Assembly (NCBI GenBank): GCA_934234275.1
Contig: CAKQHU010000035.1
Coordinates: forward strand, 1-10,427
Length of the DNA stretch: 10,427 nt
From: an uncultured Phascolarctobacterium sp.
Lineage (GTDB): Bacteria; Bacillota; Negativicutes; Acidaminococcales; Acidaminococcaceae
Direction: 5' to 3'
A model generated the notes under the pieces. That model had not been told where the DNA came from, did no database searches, and was given only the letters and a program-made list of their open reading frames with translations. The translations under genes and the position numbers were made by a program. Positions 1 to 6,553 of this stretch are shown here, one piece after another; within the stretch, counting starts at the first letter, position 1; each line of letters begins with the position of its first letter.

Positions 1-53
1 GTTGGCATACGCCTATTTGTTTTTTCTTCAGTTTTTTGCATATCCTTTGACAT
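1..53 (-). CDS. 5' end of an unidentified gene, cut by the window edge
   Basis: An ATG at 53-51 opens a frame with no stop for 17 codons to the window edge, starting MSKDMQKTEEKTNRRMP. A Shine-Dalgarno-like GAGGG (plus-strand 58-62) sits 4 nt upstream of the ATG. The visible N-terminus is hydrophilic and basic, with no signal peptide in view. Too little is present to name a function. It lies downstream of the LysR-type gene on the same strand, but a terminator at 285-321 and a roughly 230 bp control region separate them, so it is probably its own transcription unit. The region in front holds a GntR-type palindrome, which suggests a regulated metabolic or transport gene; that is inference only. 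Confidence 0.55.
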   Translation of the reverse strand, partial: MSKDMQKTEEKTNRRMP

Positions 54-284
54 AATACCCTCGTTTCTGCCGGTCATATAGCCGGCTTAATTTTGCGCAA
101 GCAACGCTATCTATAAAAATTTTATCATTATAGCTTAATTATCTCAACAGTTTTCTTTATCTATACTTATTGGAATTTTTCTTGTATACATAAGCAATTC
201 ATTCGCCGTTCTGTATTTTGTATACAAAATTTGTACTATAATTCGTGGACATTTGCTTAATTATGCGCTTTTTTATACTAAAAA
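54..284 (-). promoter_or_regulatory. A+T-rich control region before the left-edge gene
   Basis: This gene-free stretch precedes the left-edge gene. On the minus strand a perfect TATAAT lies at 132-127, which would start transcription near 120. No good -35 box lies 16-18 bp upstream, as might be expected of a promoter needing an activator. Further upstream are a perfect 16 bp palindrome (215-230) and a related partial copy (182-191). In the predicted 5' leader a short GC-rich hairpin (GCCGG/CCGGC, 69-86) sits just before the ribosome binding site. No plausible gene is seen on either strand. Confidence 0.45.
215..230. promoter_or_regulatory. Perfect 16 bp palindrome, GntR-type candidate operator
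   Basis: ATTTTGTATACAAAAT is identical to its reverse complement. The core TTGTATACAA fits the TNGT-N(0-3)-ACNA pattern typical of operators of the FadR/FCD branch of GntR regulators. A second, imperfect site, TTGTATACAT, lies at 182-191; the two GTATAC centres are 36 bp apart. Both lie upstream of the TATAAT at 127-132 and of the left-edge gene. No GntR gene is in the window, so the regulator would be encoded elsewhere. Binding is inferred from pattern only. Confidence 0.45.
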
Positions 285-321
285 TTTAGGACTTCTCCAA
301 AAATGTCGAAGAAGTCCTAAA
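285..321 (-). terminator. Intrinsic terminator after the LysR-type gene
   Basis: A 12 bp perfect stem (285-296 pairing with 310-321; arms TTAGGACTTCT and AGAAGTCCTAA plus one more pair) encloses a 13 nt loop. On the minus strand it is followed by a short T-rich run (ATTTTTAG). It lies about 75 bp after the stop of the LysR-type gene and would end the three-gene operon. The plus-strand side has no T-run, so it should work in one direction only. Confidence 0.75.
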
Positions 322-397
322 GTCAAAATCCCATAAGATTACCTTTTCTATTATGATGTTTTGATAATGTATCTTTATATAAAGAATAGAAAGTAAA

Positions 398-1279
398 TTA
401 ACCCTTTATCTTTTCCTGCGACTCCTTCAACAGCTCCAAAAAGCGCTTTGTCGGCAAGGTAAAGTTAAATTCATAATCATAAAGAACCGATATAGGCATA
501 TTTCCCGAATACTTGACTGGGAATTCGACTAATATTCCCTGCTCAAGTTCCTTCCTTACTTTTACCCGCGGCGTCAGAGCTATACCGAGATTCTGCTCAA
601 CTGCCATCAGCACGGATTCCGAATCACTGAAGGTCAATATACTTTGCAGACGCGTGAAATCAACCTTAGATTTCAAATGCTTATAGTATACCTCGCTTGC
701 AGGATAGGCAATAAAGGGATAATCATAAATATTGTTGTTTTCTCCCATCTGTTCATACAATTCTTTGGATGCTACAAAAACCATCGGCTGATTCCAAAGC
801 TGTACACGCTTGGTATAAAGTGGCTGCACATCAATATGCACAAAGGCAAAATCATACAGCTTTTGTACAAAAGCATCATTTATCGTCGATTCTACCGTCA
901 TGCAGCGGTTTACCTCTATATCAAGCTCGGGAAATTCTTTTTTGAGCTTCAGCAGTACGGGCAAAAGATAAAAGTTTATGCCCTGAGTGGAAACGCCTAT
1001 TTTCAGACTGTAATTTTTCTTTTGAAACTGGCGCATTACCTCCTGGCTTTTCTGATAATCAGCCATCAGCTGCTGTGCTATCGGCACAAAGTTTTTACCG
1101 GCCTGCGTCAGATAAACATTCTTGCCATCTCTGGTAAAAAGAATAACGCCGTATTCCTCTTCCAAAGCGTTGATATGATTGCTGATTGTAGGCTGGGTAA
1201 AATTAAGATATTTCGCTGCCTGCGTAAAGCTGCGGCACTGCACTACAGTCAAAAAAGATTGATAGACTTGGATATTCAT
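398..1279 (-). CDS. LysR-family transcriptional regulator
   Basis: This 293-residue protein has the usual LysR length and layout. The N-terminal winged helix-turn-helix covers about residues 2-60, with the HTH in SFTQAAKYLNFTQPTISNHI (17-36) and the typical L-F-x-R (VILFTRDGK) and LTQAGK segments after it. A linker helix leads to a periplasmic-binding-protein-like effector domain (about 90-285, beginning LKIGVSTQG). The start is supported by GAGGAA 8-9 nt upstream. Its start lies 20 nt after the stop of the YgiC-like gene, so it is probably the third gene of that operon, and a terminator follows at 285-321. Being co-transcribed with a YgiB/YgiC-like pair is unusual for a LysR gene, which more often sits divergent from its target. 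The target and effector cannot be told from sequence; candidates are its own operon or the gene at the left edge. Confidence 0.93.
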   Translation of the reverse strand: MNIQVYQSFLTVVQCRSFTQAAKYLNFTQPTISNHINALEEEYGVILFTRDGKNVYLTQAGKNFVPIAQQLMADYQKSQEVMRQFQKKNYSLKIGVSTQGINFYLLPVLLKLKKEFPELDIEVNRCMTVESTINDAFVQKLYDFAFVHIDVQPLYTKRVQLWNQPMVFVASKELYEQMGENNNIYDYPFIAYPASEVYYKHLKSKVDFTRLQSILTFSDSESVLMAVEQNLGIALTPRVKVRKELEQGILVEFPVKYSGNMPISVLYDYEFNFTLPTKRFLELLKESQEKIKG

Positions 1280-1299
1280 TTCAGAAATTCCTCAAATTC

Positions 1300-2598
1300 T
1301 TATTTTTCATCGAGAACAGGTACAAAATACGCTTCCACACCGGTAATTTCTCCTGGCTGCAAACGTACAAAGGTTTCCGATGCTTTACCGTTGATTACAA
1401 AGCAGGAATAGGTGTACTTGCCGATTGCCTCTCCGTTATCGGTTTCCTGCTGAACATCAGCCGAAGGAACAAACTGCTGGTAAATCAAATCGCAGTCATC
1501 GCATTCCTCTGCCTCGTAGCTCGTTGCGCCATCAGGCTCTACAATAGCAATACCTGCACCCTCACGCCCAAAGATAGGCTTTTTGATATAACGCTGTCCT
1601 GCCAACGGCTTGCTATCCAAATAGGTCGGCGTTAAATGCGCAGCCAACAGTTCTTCCTCCTGCGGTGTCCAAAACAAGCGGTGCTGATATAAATACCATG
1701 CCAGCGCCAGCAGCGCTTTATTCTGCAGTACAATGGATTTTACAGGGTTAACCAGATCCACCGCACCAAAATTAGCCAGCTCCATGAGCTTTAAGCCCAC
1801 CGGATAGCCGTCTTCGCTTTCATCATCCATCAAAAGCTCCAACGGATGCAAACGGTACAGTATATCAAGCTTATCTTCCTTATTATTGAAAATTTCATTG
1901 GGAATGTACACTCCGTCATCATGTACAATAAGCTCATCTAAGCCGACAAGGCGACAAACGAAGGGCTGCCTGCTCAAAATCCGTTCACGCAGCACCTTTT
2001 GCATGCGCTCAAATAAGAATTTGGCATTAGCCCAGTCCTCACTGTAGCTTTTATCAGCAGCAAAAGCAATGCGCACTACATCCTTATCAGCATATTTAGG
2101 CTGCTCCAACAGCTTTAAAAACGGCTCTGCCAGCTCTTCACCATCAGAACGCGGCTGCAAATGCAAGCCGTACTCCTTGGCGAAGTACGCTTCCGCAACC
2201 TTGTTGGCATAAAAGGTTTCCGGCAAAGCGCAGGGTGTATCCGAATTAATTTCTACCAGCTTATAACAGCCGTCGGTATTCTTTACAAAGTCAAGACGGC
2301 TGATATAGCTCACATGATCTGAGTTATCCGCAATGATATACGGCGTAAGCTTATCCGTCATATTAAACAGGTTAAAGGGCATTGCGCCATTATTATTGGT
2401 ACGCAAAGCCTCTGCCAGGCGGGACAGTGCTGCTGTAAGACCTGCACTGATGCGCTGCAGCTCACGCTTATTTGCATTGCTCATAAGCAGCGCGCTGATA
2501 GTAGGATAACGGTTTTCCCACTCCGGCGCATCCACATACGGCATAATATTCAAATCAATTTTATCAAGCCAGGTATCAGGCTTACGGTATTTATACAT
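1300..2598 (-). CDS. YgiC-like ATP-grasp protein of the glutathionylspermidine-synthase family
   Basis: This 432-residue protein matches the C-terminal synthetase-like family of glutathionylspermidine synthase (GSP_synth) and resembles E. coli YgiC/YjfC, which lack the amidase domain. Visible blocks are SRLDF (100-104), VEINSDTPCALPET (115-128), LYRLHPLELL (248-257), QNKALLALAW (292-301), the ATP-grasp segment KKPIFGREGAGIAIVE (339-354) and IYQQF (372-376). The family joins a peptide-like carboxylate to an amine using ATP, but the substrate of YgiC-type proteins is not established. I chose the ATG at 2598 because GAGGTG lies 6 nt before it; the earlier in-frame ATG at 2622 has no such site and lies within the upstream gene. 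The stop of the lipoprotein gene (TGA at 2609-2611) overlaps this ribosome binding site, so the two are probably translationally coupled. Confidence 0.88.
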   Translation of the reverse strand: MYKYRKPDTWLDKIDLNIMPYVDAPEWENRYPTISALLMSNANKRELQRISAGLTAALSRLAEALRTNNNGAMPFNLFNMTDKLTPYIIADNSDHVSYISRLDFVKNTDGCYKLVEINSDTPCALPETFYANKVAEAYFAKEYGLHLQPRSDGEELAEPFLKLLEQPKYADKDVVRIAFAADKSYSEDWANAKFLFERMQKVLRERILSRQPFVCRLVGLDELIVHDDGVYIPNEIFNNKEDKLDILYRLHPLELLMDDESEDGYPVGLKLMELANFGAVDLVNPVKSIVLQNKALLALAWYLYQHRLFWTPQEEELLAAHLTPTYLDSKPLAGQRYIKKPIFGREGAGIAIVEPDGATSYEAEECDDCDLIYQQFVPSADVQQETDNGEAIGKYTYSCFVINGKASETFVRLQPGEITGVEAYFVPVLDEK

Positions 2599-2608
2599 CT
2601 TCATCACC

Positions 2609-3055
2609 TCAGGAAATGGCACTGCCGCTGGAGCGGCTCATGCCACTGCCGATACCGCTTTTACCTGTAGTGCCCGTACTGCCGAGCTTGGAACTTTGCG
2701 TGCTTCCTGCAGTTCCCTGCTGCACAGTAGAGCCGTTGGCGGTGTTAGCGTTTGGTTTAGGATTAGTAGACGAGCCTGCGGGTGCAGTATTCTGCTTCTG
2801 ATTAGCTGCAGGCGCAGTTCGCACACCTGCCATCGGTCCTACACCAAAGGTACGGCCGATAAAATACCAGGGAAAGAAGCCATGAAAAAAGCCGCCGCCG
2901 TTATCTTCATCCTTCTTTTCATCTTGATTATTCTGAGCAGAGTTATCATTCTTCCACTCACTGTCTTTATCGTTGCCACAGCCTGCAACACCTGTCAGCA
3001 TAACTACCGCCAGCGCACCGGCCAAAAGCTTTTTACGTTTTTCGTCTGTAAGCAT
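2609..3055 (-). CDS. Small Gly/Ser-rich lipoprotein, YgiB-like
   Basis: This 148-residue protein starts with a basic stretch (DEKRKK), a hydrophobic core (LLAGALAVVML, 10-20) and a lipobox VAGC with lipidation cysteine at 26, so it should be exported and lipid-anchored. A charged Asn/Asp/Lys linker follows, then an aromatic-glycine patch GGGFFHGFFPWYFIGRTFG (about 53-71), and then a low-complexity tail rich in Gly, Ser, Thr, Asn and Gln ending SRSSGSAIS. E. coli YgiB (DUF1190) shares this layout: lipoprotein signal, a short glycine/hydrophobic patch, and a Ser/Gly tail, with ygiC next to it. Similarity by eye is weak and mainly architectural, so the YgiB assignment rests largely on the neighbour. 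The start is supported by AAAGGAG 6 nt upstream. It is the first gene of the operon. Confidence 0.8.
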   Translation of the reverse strand: MLTDEKRKKLLAGALAVVMLTGVAGCGNDKDSEWKNDNSAQNNQDEKKDEDNGGGFFHGFFPWYFIGRTFGVGPMAGVRTAPAANQKQNTAPAGSSTNPKPNANTANGSTVQQGTAGSTQSSKLGSTGTTGKSGIGSGMSRSSGSAIS

Positions 3056-3119
3056 ATGAAACTCCTTTATAAAAAATCTCTATCATTTTTACACAGCAAT
3101 ATAGTAGGTCATTTTTTAT

Positions 3120-3128
3120 ATTATAGCA
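3120..3128 (-). promoter_or_regulatory. Extended -10 promoter of the lipoprotein / YgiC-like / LysR operon
   Basis: On the minus strand TATAAT (3125-3120) is preceded by TGC, giving the extended -10 form TGnTATAAT. No good -35 box is seen at 17 bp, which extended -10 promoters can tolerate. Transcription would start near 3113, about 58 nt before the lipoprotein start codon. It lies about 50 bp downstream of repeat/terminator copy A, so this operon should be separate from the hydrolase gene. Confidence 0.6.
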
Positions 3129-3169
3129 TAAGAAGCAGCTGAATTGCACTATGACTATGCTTCATTCAC

Positions 3170-3209
3170 AAAATCAAAAACTCCCGACACACCTAAGTGC
3201 ATTGGGAGT
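3170..3209 (-). terminator. Intrinsic terminator in repeat copy A, after the hydrolase gene
   Basis: On the minus strand the stem ACTCCC/GGGAGT (3209-3204 with 3185-3180) is followed by TTTTTGATTTT. The stem is shorter than in copies B and C because one base change breaks the inner pairs. It should end transcription of the hydrolase gene. Confidence 0.75.
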
Positions 3210-3235
3210 CTGATTGCAGACGAATCAATAATCTA
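3170..3235. repeat. Terminator-bearing direct repeat, copy A
   Basis: First of three near-identical elements of 66-68 bp in the same orientation (the others at 3957 and 6644). Read on the minus strand each has an outer part, GATTG-12 nt-CAATC, which could form a weak hairpin, and then an intrinsic terminator hairpin. Copy A is the most diverged: one A fewer in the T-run, a stem change (TTGGGAGT instead of TCGGGAGT on the plus strand), CTG at the joint between the two parts, and AATAATC instead of AACAATC. It begins 9-10 nt after the stop of the hydrolase gene. The terminator loop and the outer part are conserved too, which termination alone would not require. Confidence 0.9.
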
Positions 3236-3244
3236 TGGGTGTTC

Positions 3245-3904
3245 TTATGAGTGAATCTTTTCATTGTTCATCAACCAAGCAAAACCTTTTGCCATACGCA
3301 AAGCAGGTTCCTTAAAATGATTTCCCTGATTCCAAACAAGAATACTGCTCAACCTATAATCTTCCAATGAGCTATACACATCACGAATATCATTTGCCAC
3401 CTGTGCCAGTATTTGGTTACGTGTCTTTGCTTCTTTATCACCAAGACTTAAATAGACTCTATTGGTTAATATTTTGTTGTTATGCACAAAATCAACAAAT
3501 TTAGGAAACCACACAGACGGAGATACTGCTGCTATACCTTCGAATAAATTTGTTTGATAAGCCGCCCACAATACAAATAATCCGGCTAAAGAATAGCCGC
3601 CAGCAAAAATTTTTATATCCGGACTGACACTTGATAACGGAACAATTACTTCATTTTTGATACGTGTTAAAAGTTTTTCTGCATTGCCGGCAAATGCAGC
3701 CTCTCCAAAAATCGGCTCTGCTACCCATGGCGAAAGGTCGTCGTTCCAGCTATCAACCTGTACTGTAACAAACAAAAAATCTGTACTCTGCGTTATAGCT
3801 TTTATATGGGAAAGCTCCTCTTCGATAAACGGCAACTCGTGTTCTCCTATTATTTGCAGCAAGACTATTTTTGCGTTGCGATTGCCCTGATAATTAACTT
3901 TCAT
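3245..3904 (-). CDS. Alpha/beta-hydrolase, putative serine esterase
   Basis: This 219-residue protein has the alpha/beta-hydrolase catalytic layout in order: nucleophile elbow G-Y-S-L-A-G with Ser105, a likely acid in LSLGDKEAK (Asp156) and a likely histidine in NQGNHF (His196). The hydrophobic strand before the elbow (IKIFAGG) and AAVSPSVWF after it resemble esterases of the YbbA/IroE/esterase-D type. No signal peptide or membrane segment is seen, so it should be cytoplasmic. The substrate cannot be told. The start is supported by AGGAGG 10 nt upstream. It is a single-gene unit between repeat copies B and A, with its own promoter overlapping the end of copy B. Its base composition is visibly more A+T-rich than the ribosomal genes, as for the rest of this stretch, which fits an accessory gene. 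Confidence 0.8.
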   Translation of the reverse strand: MKVNYQGNRNAKIVLLQIIGEHELPFIEEELSHIKAITQSTDFLFVTVQVDSWNDDLSPWVAEPIFGEAAFAGNAEKLLTRIKNEVIVPLSSVSPDIKIFAGGYSLAGLFVLWAAYQTNLFEGIAAVSPSVWFPKFVDFVHNNKILTNRVYLSLGDKEAKTRNQILAQVANDIRDVYSSLEDYRLSSILVWNQGNHFKEPALRMAKGFAWLMNNEKIHS

Positions 3905-3935
3905 CCTCTACTCGCCTCCTGGTTCTGTTGCAAAT

Positions 3936-3964
3936 ATTATATATTCTTTGAGGGAGAAAATCAA
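3936..3964 (-). promoter_or_regulatory. Promoter of the hydrolase gene, overlapping the tail of repeat copy B
   Basis: On the minus strand TTGATT (3964-3959) and TATAAT (3941-3936) are separated by 17 bp. The TTGATT is part of the T-rich tail (TTTTTTGATTTT) of the copy B terminator, so the end of one transcription unit and the -35 box of the next share bases. The predicted start lies near 3929, about 25 nt before the gene. Confidence 0.6.
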
Positions 3965-3997
3965 AAAACTCCCGACACACCTAAGTGCATCGGGAGT
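3957..3997 (-). terminator. Intrinsic terminator in repeat copy B, after the nucleotidyltransferase gene
   Basis: An 8 bp perfect stem (ACTCCCGA with TCGGGAGT; plus-strand arms 3968-3975 and 3990-3997) with a 14 nt loop is followed on the minus strand by TTTTTTGATTTT. It should end the regulator/nucleotidyltransferase transcript. Confidence 0.88.
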
Positions 3998-4023
3998 TGG
4001 ATTGCAGACGAATCAACAATCTA
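3957..4023. repeat. Terminator-bearing direct repeat, copy B
   Basis: Second copy, 67 bp. It is identical to copy C except at the joint between the terminator stem and the outer part (TG here, CAG in copy C). It begins about 50 nt after the stop of the nucleotidyltransferase gene. Apart from the short joint, two copies 2.7 kb apart show no substitutions in the loop or outer part, which implies recent duplication, gene conversion, or selection on the whole element. Confidence 0.92.
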
Positions 4024-4073
4024 ATAGTATTCGAAAGTATCAAAATAGCATCACGGCAGTATCAGCGATTTTT

Positions 4074-4832
4074 TTAACGCAACATATAGTATTTGCATAT
4101 AAGCTCCAAGAGGCTCTCGACTTTCATACCTCTGAGTCCTAAGCTCTTCATATCGACAGGCTCATCAGCTACCTTTGTAATAAACTCTAGCATATCTTCA
4201 GCAATCTCATCAGGTAAATGCAAGGACTTACCCTCTAGAAGAAGAGCAGACAAACGAAAAATATCATTCTTATGCTTCTTAATATTCTTGCTGTCTATAC
4301 TCTCGCCTAAAATTTTCCTCTCAGATAAATCAAGCCATGCTTTTGCCTTAAACGGAATTATATATTGATAATCCAAAATGCTGATACCCTCAATACTAAT
4401 CCTGCCAGACTTCATGAACTCATAGTACTCATCATTCAGCAAAATAGCTGATAAGCTGATCGACGAATCATCAATATGAATAGGAACAACATTAGCAGCA
4501 AAGCTTAACTCCACATTATAAGGCGGTCTGCTAAACAATTCTATCATAGCAGGATATTCCTTGCTTATAGGCTTACTGAATCTGTAAAACTCTGGCTTCT
4601 GCTTGCTCTTATCAATATGCTGATAACCAGCCGTCTGTACATACTGCCAAAACTTGCTGACGAACTCCGGCGTAAGCGCTTCTACAATCAACACAATATC
4701 TAAATCCTTAGTAGCCCTAAAAGAACTCTCTTCGCTTTCCATATAGATATCACAAGCAGCGCCGCCTATAATAACATATTGATCTGCAAAATCACTAAAG
4801 CTTTCTCTAAAACTTTTTAATCCAGGTACCAT
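4074..4832 (-). CDS. AbiEii-like nucleotidyltransferase, putative toxin of a TA/defence pair
   Basis: This 252-residue protein has the nucleotidyltransferase-fold signature: YVIIGGAACD (19-28, the Gly-Gly of the first strand and helix), then FRATKDLDIVL (38-48) with the metal-binding pair Asp43 and Asp45, and IELF (97-100) giving a likely third acidic residue, Glu98. FKAKAWLDL (161-169) and the run around SKNIKKHKND (181-190) resemble conserved blocks of the AbiEii/AbiGii/MenA-like toxins. I chose the ATG at 4832 because GGGAGG lies 6 nt before it and the protein then begins just ahead of the fold; the earlier ATG at 4898 lacks such a site. It overlaps the end of the upstream regulator gene by 26 nt in another frame, so the two are almost certainly translated together. 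AbiEii toxins block growth by modifying tRNA or other targets with nucleotides; for this member that is inference. Confidence 0.82.
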   Translation of the reverse strand: MVPGLKSFRESFSDFADQYVIIGGAACDIYMESEESSFRATKDLDIVLIVEALTPEFVSKFWQYVQTAGYQHIDKSKQKPEFYRFSKPISKEYPAMIELFSRPPYNVELSFAANVVPIHIDDSSISLSAILLNDEYYEFMKSGRISIEGISILDYQYIIPFKAKAWLDLSERKILGESIDSKNIKKHKNDIFRLSALLLEGKSLHLPDEIAEDMLEFITKVADEPVDMKSLGLRGMKVESLLELICKYYMLR

Positions 4833-5778
4833 GCTGTCCCTCCCAGACTTCTTCCATAATTCCATCCAACGCCTGCTCGACGCGTTCATCATGAACATCC
4901 TTTAGCGACACAACTAAAGATATCGGATCAGGTATATCAAGCTGCGAAAACAGCAATGGATCGTATGACCACAATTGCAATTCACTTTGTTTTTTGCTAT
5001 CAAGTAATTCGCTATTCAGGACACCTATATCAACAATCTTTTTATACGCAGCATACTTTGCAGGTAAAGTATTAGCAAGCATACTTTTTTCAGCCAACGC
5101 ATCTTCCCCGGCCAGCACCATGTCATTCGCAACACATTCATTATCGATATATCCACGCTTCCATATCGGCGAATTAAATCTGGCTTTCAATTCCTCAAAC
5201 AGTTCCTGCTTCGCGAACTGACTGCGCAAAACATTATTTTGCTTGTCCTTCTCCACGTAAAACAATTCGCTGGCTTCCATCTCACGCATTGCTCGCGTTA
5301 TACTCATGGCAGAATACGGCAAAAACTCAACAGCTTTTTTTATGTAGAGGAAAGTCTCGCGAGAATAAAGATACATCGTTGCCAAAAGCTGCGCCGGCAG
5401 TGAGAATCTTACATTTTCATTTTTTACGTCACTGACCGCTTGCAAAAACGTTCCCAAAAACGGCAGATAGGCTTGCCTGCCATCCACAATAAAAGGCACT
5501 TTCTGTTGAAGCAAGCCTTTCATTTTAGAATATTTTAAGCTTCTTGGATGATAGACAACAAGTAAATTTTTAGCACTGCTTATTTTTTTCATATGGTTAA
5601 CCAGTGTAGGAATCGTAGGCTGCTCATATACAGGAGCTATAGCCAGGAATTTTACTTCATTTATTTCTACCAAAATATAATCGTAAGCATCGACAAGCAA
5701 ATGACTTATGCCAGCAAAATCGCAAAACTTTTGGCTCACTGCATCTATCCCAAAAATATCTTTCAAGAATTTTTCCAT
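4807..5778 (-). CDS. Winged-helix regulator, putative AbiEi-type antitoxin of the nucleotidyltransferase
   Basis: This 323-residue protein precedes and overlaps the nucleotidyltransferase gene. The N-terminal part (about 1-115) ends with VPFIVDGRQAYLPFLG (94-109), a block I associate with a bacterial family usually annotated as MarR-like or winged-helix regulators. A winged helix probably covers about 126-185, with LPYSAMSITRAMREMEASEL (153-172) as turn and recognition helix. The C-terminal part contains WKRGYI and LAGEDALAEKSML (222-234), similar in style to AbiEi antitoxins (AGxxALxxxSML). The start is supported by AAAGGAG 8 nt upstream. The promoter carries a perfect 10+10 bp inverted repeat, as expected if this protein represses its own operon, which known AbiEi proteins do. 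The antitoxin role is inferred from gene order, overlap and operator, not shown. Confidence 0.75.
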   Translation of the reverse strand: MEKFLKDIFGIDAVSQKFCDFAGISHLLVDAYDYILVEINEVKFLAIAPVYEQPTIPTLVNHMKKISSAKNLLVVYHPRSLKYSKMKGLLQQKVPFIVDGRQAYLPFLGTFLQAVSDVKNENVRFSLPAQLLATMYLYSRETFLYIKKAVEFLPYSAMSITRAMREMEASELFYVEKDKQNNVLRSQFAKQELFEELKARFNSPIWKRGYIDNECVANDMVLAGEDALAEKSMLANTLPAKYAAYKKIVDIGVLNSELLDSKKQSELQLWSYDPLLFSQLDIPDPISLVVSLKDVHDERVEQALDGIMEEVWEGQHGTWIKKF

Positions 5779-5809
5779 CTCGCTATCTCCTTTCTAACAC
5801 ATTTTTTAT

Positions 5810-5839
5810 CATTATAACACAACATTGTTATAATGTCAT
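5810..5839 (-). promoter_or_regulatory. Promoter and inverted-repeat operator of the regulator/nucleotidyltransferase operon
   Basis: On the minus strand ATGACA (5839-5834) and TATAAT (5816-5811) are 17 bp apart, a near-consensus promoter. A perfect inverted repeat, CATTATAACA (5810-5819) and TGTTATAATG (5826-5835) with a 6 bp centre, covers the -10 box and most of the spacer and touches the -35 box. A bound dimer would block RNA polymerase, which fits self-repression by the downstream winged-helix protein. The predicted start lies about 25 nt before the regulator gene. Confidence 0.75.
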
Positions 5840-5938
5840 TTTTTATGTTAGAATGTTAAGCAAGGTTGAAACTTATATCTTTATGCCGGTTTTATCGCTG
5901 TTTTTATTTCTCAACATTAAATTATAAAATGACTGCCT

Positions 5939-6499
5939 TTACTCCTTAATGTATTCTTCACATAATTCAAGTTCAACTGTTTTATAATAATCGTCTTTAA
6001 AAAGCTCATAGAAAAACTCTCTGAGTTCTTTGATGAAAATAGCTTCAGTCAGTTCTCCAAATTTCTTATTATAAGTTTTAGGAGGATATTGCGCATTACA
6101 GAAAAACATAATAGTTCCATCATAATCCGAAATCCCCTTAAAGTAGCCGAAAGGATACCCAAACCTATAACAAAACAAACACTCAAAAATATTTGCTGCA
6201 TCAGAAGAAAAATCATCGCTATATCTTTCATCATATTTTTTACAAAAAGCTTCCGGAGTCTTTTCATTCAGATTGCTTACAATATAAGAAAGCCGGGAAT
6301 CATTCAGGGCAAGATATGCTAACTGATGATAGACATCCATACTAGCAAGCCATTCAAGATTCTTTTTGCCAATTCCTCTTTTGCTTTCAAAATATTCTTT
6401 GATGTAATCAATAGGAGGCATTTTATAATCCTTGCTGATATTGTCAAAATCCTTGATGATAACGCCTTTTCCGGTATCGTTTACGTGATAATAACCCAT
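5939..6499 (-). CDS. Unrecognised 186-residue protein, acidic and rich in aromatic residues
   Basis: I do not recognise this protein. It has no signal peptide, membrane segment or clear catalytic motif, so it should be a soluble cytoplasmic protein. It is rich in Asp, Glu, Lys, Tyr and Phe. The most distinctive stretch is FECLFCYRFGYPFGYFKG (105-122), with four further Cys elsewhere or nearby but no zinc-site spacing. The C-terminus (about 150-186) is probably helical and acidic. The start is supported by AAAGGGG 7 nt upstream, and two good promoters precede it, so it is probably expressed. It is the first gene after the ribosomal operon. No clear terminator follows it, so some transcripts may read into the regulator/nucleotidyltransferase pair. 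Small acidic aromatic proteins in accessory regions are sometimes immunity proteins, but nothing here proves that. Confidence 0.7.
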   Translation of the reverse strand: MGYYHVNDTGKGVIIKDFDNISKDYKMPPIDYIKEYFESKRGIGKKNLEWLASMDVYHQLAYLALNDSRLSYIVSNLNEKTPEAFCKKYDERYSDDFSSDAANIFECLFCYRFGYPFGYFKGISDYDGTIMFFCNAQYPPKTYNKKFGELTEAIFIKELREFFYELFKDDYYKTVELELCEEYIKE

Positions 6500-6553
6500 G
6501 ATATTTCCCCTTTCAATGTAATTTCAACGGTAACCTTTACTGTACATAATTTA

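Noticed and set aside
644..1411. 255-residue open frame on the plus strand
   Set aside because: It lies opposite the clear LysR-type gene and the end of the YgiC-like gene, has no family match or ribosome binding site, and is best read as a shadow frame.
2599..2622. Longer N-terminus of the YgiC-like protein from the ATG at 2622
   Set aside because: There is no ribosome binding site before 2622, whereas GAGGTG lies 6 nt before the ATG at 2598.
2696..3142. 148-residue open frame on the plus strand
   Set aside because: It is opposite the lipoprotein gene, which has a signal peptide, lipobox and good ribosome binding site; the plus-strand frame has none of these.
4833..4898. Longer N-terminus of the nucleotidyltransferase from the ATG at 4898
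   Set aside because: The extra residues lie wholly within the regulator gene's coding sequence, and GGGAGG marks the ATG at 4832.
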